Assembly (NCBI RefSeq): GCF_014699035.1
Contig: NZ_JACXAA010000025.1
Coordinates: forward strand, 1 to 57,958
Source: Spirosoma validum
Lineage (GTDB): Bacteria > Bacteroidota > Bacteroidia > Cytophagales > Spirosomataceae
DNA length: 57,958 nucleotides
Direction: 5' to 3'
Part shown: positions 52,064 to 57,958 of the stretch, piece after piece
Layout of the letters: each line of letters opens with the position of its first letter
How positions within the stretch are numbered: the first letter of the stretch is position 1
Notes under the pieces: generated by a model
What the model was told of the DNA's origin: nothing
Seen by the model: only the letters and a program-made list of their open reading frames with translations
Database searches by the model: none
Translations under genes and position numbers: made by a program

Positions 52064-52279
52064 TTACTCGTTCGCCAACTGGTGATATCGATTGATGCCT
52101 ACCTGGGCCTTTGGCAAATCTAAAGGCTTGCGTTCAGTTAATCGACGGCTTGTTGATTCAACCGGCTCAACAGTCGAGTGCTGGATATTCGAGGTAAGTG
52201 CCAGCAACGCTGCTACCTCCGTATTCAGATGGTGGAGCTGTTGTTGCAGGGAGACAAGTTGTTTTTCTAAGGAAGTCAT
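52064..52279 (-). CDS. Small coiled-coil protein, unknown function
   Basis: 71 residues. The N-terminal third is a leucine heptad pattern (LEKQLVSLQQQLHHLNTEVA), while the rest is polar with PLDLPKAQVGINRYHQLANE at the end. It has no signal or membrane segment. A strong terminator on the same strand 75 bases downstream suggests a real transcript. The family is not recognised. Confidence 0.5.
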   Translation of the reverse strand: MTSLEKQLVSLQQQLHHLNTEVAALLALTSNIQHSTVEPVESTSRRLTERKPLDLPKAQVGINRYHQLANE

Positions 52280-52845
52280 GATGTTAATGAATGATTGCTC
52301 TGGGAGCAGTTAATTTATAAAGTGGAGCAGTTCCGCACGTAGCAAGTACATGGCTTAGTGCGGGTGAATCTGCCTGAAAAGACGATATGATAAGTAGCGA
52401 TTTCTGGATAGTCTAGTACCGCTGAATGGAGCCGCAGAACGAGTTAAACACTCGAACACTAGGGTATTGCTCTGAATAAAATCTAAAAAGAAGTAACGAG
52501 AAAAAGTACAAATGCTAATCCACGTCGATTTGACTTTATTTTCGTGTTTTAGCGCGTGTAATAATTTCATGATTTAATTAATTTACTAATAGTCAATTAG
52601 AAAGAGAATAACTTATGGATATATCCTTTCACTTATACAACAGAATACAATAGAGGAATAGTTTAGATTTATTAATATAGTGCAAAAAGTGCCTCTGATT
52701 TTTCATTGAAAAGTCAAATTATACAAGTGATTCTTAAGGAAGTATTATGGATTTTGAAAGCAAAAATGGATTTGTCCATGACATTAGTGTGGTTTCTTCG
52801 GAAACGATCAGAAATAAGTCTGTCAAAATCGGACTTTTTTAGGAG
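52280..52845. other. AT-rich intergenic region before the hybrid sensor gene
   Basis: About 570 bases with no convincing gene. From about 52440 the base use becomes clearly more AT-rich than in the neighbouring genes. Short ORFs of 71 codons on each strand (52355-52570, 52706-52921) lack family features. The hybrid sensor promoter lies at its right edge. Confidence 0.5.
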
Positions 52846-52876
52846 TTTGTATTCAAATTCTTATACGTTATCTTTG
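52846..52876 (+). promoter_or_regulatory. Consensus Bacteroidota promoter TTTG-N19-TATCTTTG
   Basis: TTTG at 52846-52849, 19 bases, and TATCTTTG at 52869-52876, matching the primary sigma consensus on both boxes. Transcription should begin near 52883, which makes the ATG at 52881 too early and supports 52938 as the start of the hybrid sensor. Confidence 0.75.
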
Positions 52877-52937
52877 GTCAATGCCGACACCCTGGCTCTT
52901 CCTCATGAATTTTTCTGCTAACTGGTTAACGAAGCAT

Positions 52938-55709
52938 ATGGCTTCTTTTTCTGGAAAATACGCGTTTATCAAGAAAAGAATAAACTGGATTGTTCTTTCG
53001 GCAATAGGGCTGCTGGTGGCGGCCTGTAATACGACTGAGCCTGATAACACGTACCGCATTGGTTTCTCCCAACGTACCGGAACCGATAACTGGCGCAAAA
53101 CCATGCTGGAGGATATGAATCGGGAGCTATCCTTTAATCCTGAGATCGATTTTCTGGTTAAAGATGCAGGTGGCCAAAGTGCAAAGCAGGTTGCGCAGAT
53201 TCAGGAGCTTATTAATCAAAAGGTTGACCTGCTTATCGTCTCGCCCAACGCAGCCTTACCGATTACACCCATCGTTGAAAAAGCGTATCAACAAGGTATT
53301 CCGGTTATTATTCTGGATCGGCGTACGGCTTCTGACCAGTACACAGCCTATGTTGGTGCTGATAACGTTGAGGTTGGTCGTACGGCAGGCATCTATGCCA
53401 ATACCCTCCTGAATGGCGCGGGTAACGTAGTGGAAATTGGTGAGTCGCCCGGCTCATCGGCTGATATTGACCGGCATCGTGGGTTTGCGGAAGTGATCAG
53501 CAAGCACTCTGGTATCCGACTGGTCGCCAAGCTGGATGGAGACTGGGATAAGCGTTCCTTTGACGAGAAACTAACGCAACTGCTGAAAGCGCAGCCGGCC
53601 ATTCAACTCATTTTTGCTCAGAATGACCGCACCGCTTTAAAAGCGCATAAAGTATGCCAGCAGGCTGGTCTGGGAAAGCAGGTGAAAGTAATTGGGGTGG
53701 ATGGGCTGCCCGGTAAAAACGAGGGTATCGACCTCGTAGAGCGTGGTATTTTGGAGGCTACCGTACTGTATCCAACGGGCGGCAAAGAAGCGATCCGTAC
53801 GGCAATTGCCATTCTGCATAAACAACCGTTCAAACGGGAGAATCGTCTGCCTATTACGCTCATTGACTCAACCAACGTGCGGATTATGAAGCTTCAGAAT
53901 CAGAAGGTCATTGAACAACAGACCGATATTGAGCGTCAAAGTCAGCGTATCGATGAACTGAATCAGACCTATACGTCGCAAAAAAATACGCTGTACCTTA
54001 CGCTGGGCAGTTTGATTGTTGCCCTTCTGTTGGGAGGATGGGCCTTGTATCTGTTCCGTACGAAGCAGGTCGCTTATCAGACGCTGGAAAATCAGAATCA
54101 GGAAATACTGGATCAGAAAAATCAAATCGAAGCGGTATCGCAGCAGGCCCGGCTGGCTACGGAAGAAAAACTACGATTCTACTCCTACATCTCCCATGAA
54201 TTCAATACGCCCCTGAGCCTGATTCTAACGCCAACGGAGGACTTGCTAAGCAAAAAGAATGTGAGCTCGCACGATCTCAGAGGTAGTTTGTTACTGGTGC
54301 AGAAAAACGCTTATCGACTCCTACGGCTGGTTGACCAGATGCTGGATCTGCGTAAAACAGACGCCGGAAAACAGCGTCTGCGAACGGCTGAGCAGGATCT
54401 GGTGGCCTTCGTTCGGGATATTGTTCAGGATTTTAAGCGCAAAGCCGAAAAGCAACGTATCGACCTGCAACTGATTACGACCCTGCCGGATCAGCCGCTT
54501 TGGTTCGATGCCGAGAAACTCGATAAAGTCCTGTTCAATTTGCTGTCGAACGCCTTTAAATACACGCCTAAAGGTGGCCTGATTCACGTACGGCTGGATC
54601 GAATCAATAGTCAGGTACGAATACAGGTGCAGGATAATGGGCAGGGCATGACACCCGACGAACAGGAACACGCGTTTGATTTATTTTATAGCGGTAGCAA
54701 ACCGTTTAATCTGGCGAAAGGATTAGGACTAGCCTTATCAATGGAATTTATTCAATTGCATCGGGGCGATATCTGTGTGAAGTCTGAACCTGAAAAAGGT
54801 ACTACGTTCACAATCCTGTTGCCGGTAGGAAACGAGCATCTGGACGCTGATGAAATGGTTGGGCCAACTGGTCCTAATGCTGCTGGATACCTGCACAATG
54901 TCGATGTAGAAGATGGTGAAGAAACCCTGTCGTCCCTTACGTTACCAGCCAAACATGCCGGTACGTTATTGATTGTTGAGGACAACGATGAACTACGAAC
55001 TTTCTTGGCGAATCGCCTTAATGGTGAGTTCGATATTATTACTGAAACGGATGGAGCAACTGGATGGGAGCGTGCGCTTGAAACTATTCCCGATCTGATC
55101 ATCAGCGACCTTATGATGCCGGGCATGGATGGACTACAACTGACGCAACGTATCAAAACTGATCTTCGAACGTCGCATATTCCGGTGATTTTATTGACGG
55201 CCAAAGGTCAGATGGAAAACCAGATTGAAGGAACCCGTGCCGGGGCCGACGCCTATATCACTAAGCCGTTTAACACGACGTTTCTGATCGAAACACTACG
55301 TACTATGCTGGCCAATCGACAGAAGTGGCAGCAGCGTTTCGCGTCTGATTTTTCACCCCAGTCGGGGGGCAATCGACCAGAGAAAAAATTCATCAACGAA
55401 CTGACCGCGCTGGTCGAGCAAAACCTGAGTGATCCAGCGTTTGGCGTTGAAAAACTAAGCCGCGAGATGGGTCTTTCGCGGGTGCAACTCTATCGAAAAG
55501 TACAAGCACTGCTCGATATGAACGTAATGGATTACCTGACGGAAATCCGGCTCAAACGCGCCAAATACCTGCTGCGGGAAACCAATAAGCCTATGGCCGA
55601 CATAGCTATCGAAACAGGATTTAACTCAGCGGCCTATTTTACGACCTTCTTCAAACAGCATACCAAGAAGACACCATCGGAGTATCGAAAGTCACTGACG
55701 AATGCCTGA
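52938..55709 (+). CDS. Hybrid two-component regulator with periplasmic sugar-binding-type sensor (HTCS)
   Basis: 923 residues from the ATG at 52938. The order is: lipobox-like or membrane N-terminus (LSAIGLLVAACN), a type I periplasmic-binding domain (about 35-315; IGFSQRTGTDNWRKTMLEDM, FAQNDRTALKAHKV), a membrane helix near 350-372, HisKA with His420 in ISHEFNTPLS, an ATPase domain, a receiver with Asp724 in IISDLMMPGMDG, and an AraC-type helix-turn-helix at the end. B. thetaiotaomicron BT1754, a fructose sensor, has the same plan. The box residue after HEF is Asn instead of the usual Arg. No sugar utilisation genes are next to it, so its regulon lies elsewhere. Confidence 0.92.
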   Translation: MASFSGKYAFIKKRINWIVLSAIGLLVAACNTTEPDNTYRIGFSQRTGTDNWRKTMLEDMNRELSFNPEIDFLVKDAGGQSAKQVAQIQELINQKVDLLIVSPNAALPITPIVEKAYQQGIPVIILDRRTASDQYTAYVGADNVEVGRTAGIYANTLLNGAGNVVEIGESPGSSADIDRHRGFAEVISKHSGIRLVAKLDGDWDKRSFDEKLTQLLKAQPAIQLIFAQNDRTALKAHKVCQQAGLGKQVKVIGVDGLPGKNEGIDLVERGILEATVLYPTGGKEAIRTAIAILHKQPFKRENRLPITLIDSTNVRIMKLQNQKVIEQQTDIERQSQRIDELNQTYTSQKNTLYLTLGSLIVALLLGGWALYLFRTKQVAYQTLENQNQEILDQKNQIEAVSQQARLATEEKLRFYSYISHEFNTPLSLILTPTEDLLSKKNVSSHDLRGSLLLVQKNAYRLLRLVDQMLDLRKTDAGKQRLRTAEQDLVAFVRDIVQDFKRKAEKQRIDLQLITTLPDQPLWFDAEKLDKVLFNLLSNAFKYTPKGGLIHVRLDRINSQVRIQVQDNGQGMTPDEQEHAFDLFYSGSKPFNLAKGLGLALSMEFIQLHRGDICVKSEPEKGTTFTILLPVGNEHLDADEMVGPTGPNAAGYLHNVDVEDGEETLSSLTLPAKHAGTLLIVEDNDELRTFLANRLNGEFDIITETDGATGWERALETIPDLIISDLMMPGMDGLQLTQRIKTDLRTSHIPVILLTAKGQMENQIEGTRAGADAYITKPFNTTFLIETLRTMLANRQKWQQRFASDFSPQSGGNRPEKKFINELTALVEQNLSDPAFGVEKLSREMGLSRVQLYRKVQALLDMNVMDYLTEIRLKRAKYLLRETNKPMADIAIETGFNSAAYFTTFFKQHTKKTPSEYRKSLTNA

Positions 55710-55747
55710 ACAGAGGGGTATAACTAATTCAGCTTTCTCCAGATAGT

Positions 55748-55785
55748 AAAAACAACGCCGGGTGATTTTGCCCGGCGTTGTTTTT
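55748..55785. terminator. Bidirectional intrinsic terminator after the hybrid sensor
   Basis: AACAACGCCGGG (55751-55762) pairs with CCCGGCGTTGTT (55771-55782), with A- and T-tracts outside. Shared by the hybrid sensor and the FAS1 gene. Confidence 0.92.
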
Positions 55786-55804
55786 TAAATAGCATGTCAA
55801 TATG

Positions 55805-56872
55805 CTATTGAATCAGAAGAACCCGATCAATAATATGTACCACTCCATTAGACGCTATTTGGTCGGCCTGGGTGACGTTGGCTGCATTGGTACCATTCCC
55901 TTTGCCTAAAATGGTGACTTTGCCGCTACTGACATTGGTGCGAATACTGGCACCCTGCGCCGTAACGATGTCGGCTCCGTTCTGGAAGGTCTGAGTGAAC
56001 GCCTGATAATTAAGCAAATGGTACAGTAACAGATCCGATATTTTTTTCTGATCGGCTGCTTTAATAGCGGCTTCATCGGCATAACCCGCGGCCTTGAAGG
56101 CATCGTTGGTAGGTGCGAAGAGCGTATACCCGTTCTGCGTACTCTTATTTAGGAGGTCCTGCGTGCTCGAACCAGCCCGATCAATGGCTGCCGATAGTAG
56201 TGACAGGCTTGTGTTACCTTTTATAAGCGCAGTGAGATTGCTCGTCGAGGGCATTAACACCTGATTGATTATGTGTACGACGCTATTGGTCGTCGCGTTA
56301 TCGCCCTCCGTGATTTTAGCCTGATTAACGCTGATATCGCTCAAGCTAGTCTTAAAGACAGAAACGACATTGCTGGCCAGGCTGGTCTGATAAACCGTGT
56401 TGACACCTGCCGGAATAGAGGACCGATCGACGCGGGAATTGATGATATGATACCGTAAAATTCGTTCCAAAGCTGCGGCCGGCGCAGCTGAAACGGCGGC
56501 TTCGTTAGCATAGCCAGCGGCTTTGAAAGCATCGTCTGATGGTGCAAAAACGGTAATGTTCCCTTTACTAAACTCACTGGAAATTCCCGACCGGGTGATG
56601 GCTGCTTTCAGAAGTGTAAGATTACTTTTCTGGTTAATGAAGTCAACTGTAGGCAATACAATTGCTGTTCCTGAGCCTGGATTTGTGGTGGTACCTGAAC
56701 CTGGATTTGTGGTCGTTCCTGAACCTGGATTGGTCACCGTCCCTGACGTGGGGGGCGTGGTTCCGCCATCAGGATCGGGGGTATTCGTAGTACAACTGTA
56801 GAAAAAAGGTGTGGCTGCAAACAGCAGTAGAAAGGTACTTTGTTGAAAGTACCTGTGGATTGACTGGAGCAT
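55805..56872 (-). CDS. Fasciclin (FAS1) repeat lipoprotein
   Basis: 355 residues. The lipobox is FFYSC (Cys27). A linker follows with three tandem TNPGSGT-type units encoded by an 18-21-base repeat near 56670-56740. Two FAS1 domains come next (about 75-205 and 215-353), each with the H-box and YH motif (NITVFAPSDDAFKAAGY, LERILRYHIINSRVD; YTLFAPTNDAFKAAGY, LLLYHLLNYQAF). FAS1 proteins mediate adhesion or surface contacts. It is anchored to the outer membrane or cell surface. Confidence 0.9.
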   Translation of the reverse strand: MLQSIHRYFQQSTFLLLFAATPFFYSCTTNTPDPDGGTTPPTSGTVTNPGSGTTTNPGSGTTTNPGSGTAIVLPTVDFINQKSNLTLLKAAITRSGISSEFSKGNITVFAPSDDAFKAAGYANEAAVSAAPAAALERILRYHIINSRVDRSSIPAGVNTVYQTSLASNVVSVFKTSLSDISVNQAKITEGDNATTNSVVHIINQVLMPSTSNLTALIKGNTSLSLLSAAIDRAGSSTQDLLNKSTQNGYTLFAPTNDAFKAAGYADEAAIKAADQKKISDLLLYHLLNYQAFTQTFQNGADIVTAQGASIRTNVSSGKVTILGKGNGTNAANVTQADQIASNGVVHIIDRVLLIQ

Positions 56873-57400
56873 ACGTTGAGTAATTAAAGTGAATTAATAA
56901 ATAAACTATCAGCAAAAAAAACACCTCCGTCTTGATCTGATACGACCAAAACTTCCCATAAAAACAGGCTTTTGCGCGAGATGTTTTTTTGCCCATCACT
57001 TAATTAACGGGTGAATTTGTAGGATATTACTAATTAAAGACTCGACAATACAGGGTTTAACTATAAACTTTATACATGTTAGTATCAAAAAGATGACTTA
57101 TGATGGCTTGCAGATTTGACATAGTAAATTAGTAATATACGATCATAAATATTAAGGAAAGGCTAGGAAATTCTGACTTTAGCGCTGCAAAATCAAGACA
57201 CAAAAATGAGTTTTTTAGGGGCGTAATCGGGCCATAAACTACAGGCTATGCTTGATAGAGACGGAATTGATTCGTCAACTATAATCCAGCCTAAACGTGT
57301 TGGGCATTGCCTAAGAGAACTATATAATGCTTGCAACCATCAGCGCAGGGGAGCGCTTCGATACTACTGAAATAACTGACGAAAGCGTAACTAAATACAA
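56873..57400. other. AT-rich intergenic region without clear genes
   Basis: About 530 bases between the FAS1 gene and the decayed gene at 57401. A 40-codon ORF (57248-57370) has no family feature and is not called. There is no tRNA or repeat structure. Confidence 0.4.
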
Positions 57401-57689
57401 ATGAAACTATCAGTAAGAAAGGTATTCCGCTTTGCCTGAGTTGCTACGGGACTATGTTTTATTGCTTGGAACGTAATGTCCTACCAGGCTTGTGATCTTG
57501 ATGAGGCTACGTTTACAACAACGAATATTGTCGAGGTAAGTCAAACGGATGATTTTAGTGCCTTCAAAGCGAAATCGGGTAATTCACAAACGGTTTGTTT
57601 TGACCAAGGGAGATAATTACGCCCAGTTTGGCTATTATGGTTCGCCATTGGGTGATGACCAGGCCCACAGCAGGATAACCCGAACCTAA
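57401..57689 (+). pseudogene. Decayed exported protein gene with stop and frameshift
   Basis: From the ATG at 57401 the frame gives MKLSVRKVFRFA, then TGA at 57437-57439, then a signal-like segment VATGLCFIAWNVMSYQAC and DLDEATFTTTNIVEVSQTDD. A TAA stops it at 57614-57616, but a shift at about 57609 continues as GDNYAQFGYYGSPLGDD up to a TAA at 57687-57689. Together this looks like the N-terminus of a secreted protein (lipobox YQAC) destroyed by a nonsense codon and a frameshift. Confidence 0.6.
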
Positions 57690-57821
57690 CAACAGCGCCT
57701 TGCTGAACACGCTATCATAGGAACCCCGCAAAGGATTTAGAAACTGTTTAAGTTAACGTGAGTTATGGATAATTATCAAAATAAATAACTCATTTTTAAG
57801 TGATTATAGAGTGTTTTTTTG

Positions 57822-57899
57822 TCATCCCGACGCAGGAGGGATCTTCGGCAATAAGCGTCTTTTTTATATTTTCCGAAGATTCCTCCTGCGTCGGGATGA
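57822..57899. repeat. 27-bp-arm palindromic element (possible dispersed repeat)
   Basis: Arms 57822-57848 and 57873-57899, opening TCATCCCGACGCAGGAGG, pair with one mismatch around a 24-base loop. The right side of the loop has T6 (TTTTTTAT). Such TCATCCCGACG-type palindromes are, as far as I recall, dispersed in Bacteroidota genomes. It sits in decayed sequence at the window's end and has no gene next to it. Confidence 0.75.
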
Positions 57900-57958
57900 A
57901 CTGTGTTAAGAAACAATAGGTAAGGCTAATTTTTGATCATATTTTACCCCACTTCGGG

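Noticed and set aside
52748..52846. 32-codon ORF (MDFESKNGFVHD...) in the same gap
   Set aside because: It has reasonable composition but no terminator, promoter or homology evidence; too short to call.
52706..52921. 71-codon ORF on the plus strand before the hybrid sensor
   Set aside because: No family feature, overlaps the consensus promoter and lies in AT-rich sequence; composition looks random.
57248..57370. 40-codon ORF before the decayed gene
   Set aside because: No recognisable domain, and it lies in a decayed region.
1..57958. tRNA, rRNA, CRISPR, transposase, integrase, defence-system or prophage genes
   Set aside because: Gaps and ORFs were read for these and none was found; the window has no defence or mobile gene that I can support.
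1..57958. High frequency of ACGTA/TACGTA words as a possible signal
   Set aside because: They occur mostly inside genes and fit the use of CGT, GTA and ACG codons; no positional pattern was seen.

Overview
The window looks like a chromosomal segment of a Bacteroidota bacterium of the order Cytophagales, most likely Spirosoma or a close relative. The reasons are a complete porP-gldK-gldL-gldM-gldN block (type IX secretion and gliding), a PorW/SprE-like TPR lipoprotein, a one-protein hybrid two-component regulator with an AraC output domain, signal-bearing (Tat-like) Gfo/Idh/MocA oxidoreductases, a TonB-plug/macroglobulin protein, and promoters of the Bacteroidota type (TTTG, about 19 bases, TAnnTTTG). 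Genus is an inference. No rRNA, tRNA, CRISPR array, transposase or prophage was seen. Genes are mostly housekeeping and membrane functions in short operons, often closed by strong intrinsic terminators shared by convergent genes.

Layout. 0-4 kb: a KdpD sensor cut down to its cytoplasmic domain, a membrane histidine kinase and an exported ThuA-like protein. 4-9.3 kb: leftward genes, namely a 37-codon cationic mini-gene, a Gfo/Idh/MocA protein, two alpha/beta hydrolases, a Crp/Fnr regulator and an unknown exported protein. 9.5-13.6 kb: a DUF4468 protein, a membrane gene broken by an in-frame TGA, a YdaT-like small protein, a DUF421 protein with a zinc ribbon, topoisomerase IB and a membrane protein. 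13.7-23 kb: sucD, a DUF4271 protein, hemD, then porP and gldKLMN. 23-29.8 kb (leftward): porW/sprE, a class A PBP and uvrC. 29.9-33.3 kb: the Fo part of ATP synthase plus delta (atpZ, a small membrane protein, atpB, E, F, H), without F1 genes. 33.4-42.8 kb: a class A beta-lactamase-like protein, GNAT, a DUF6786-like lipoprotein, an NAD(P)-binding protein, the TonB-plug/MG2 protein, an exported protein, a second Tat Gfo/Idh/MocA protein and an SMP-30 lactonase. 43-46.3 kb: mrdA and rodA for cell elongation. 46.4-51.8 kb: DUF418 and other membrane proteins, DsrE and DUF1059 proteins, and a malic enzyme-phosphotransacetylase fusion. 52-56.9 kb: a small coiled-coil ORF, an AT-rich gap, the hybrid sensor regulator and a FAS1 lipoprotein. 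57-58 kb: decayed sequence ending in a long palindromic repeat.

The genes cooperate in a few clear machines: type IX secretion (gldKLMN, porP and, at a distance, porW), envelope growth (PBP1A, PBP2, RodA), energy (SucD, malic enzyme, ATP synthase Fo), and DNA repair/topology (UvrC, TopIB). The most unusual regulatory structure is the leader of the DUF4271 gene. There two in-frame direct repeats can pair, mutually exclusively, with one downstream arm that ends in a T-tract, a layout like a transcription attenuator. The other leads worth following are the 37-codon gene, the two broken genes, the beta-lactamase without Glu166 and the split ATP synthase locus.
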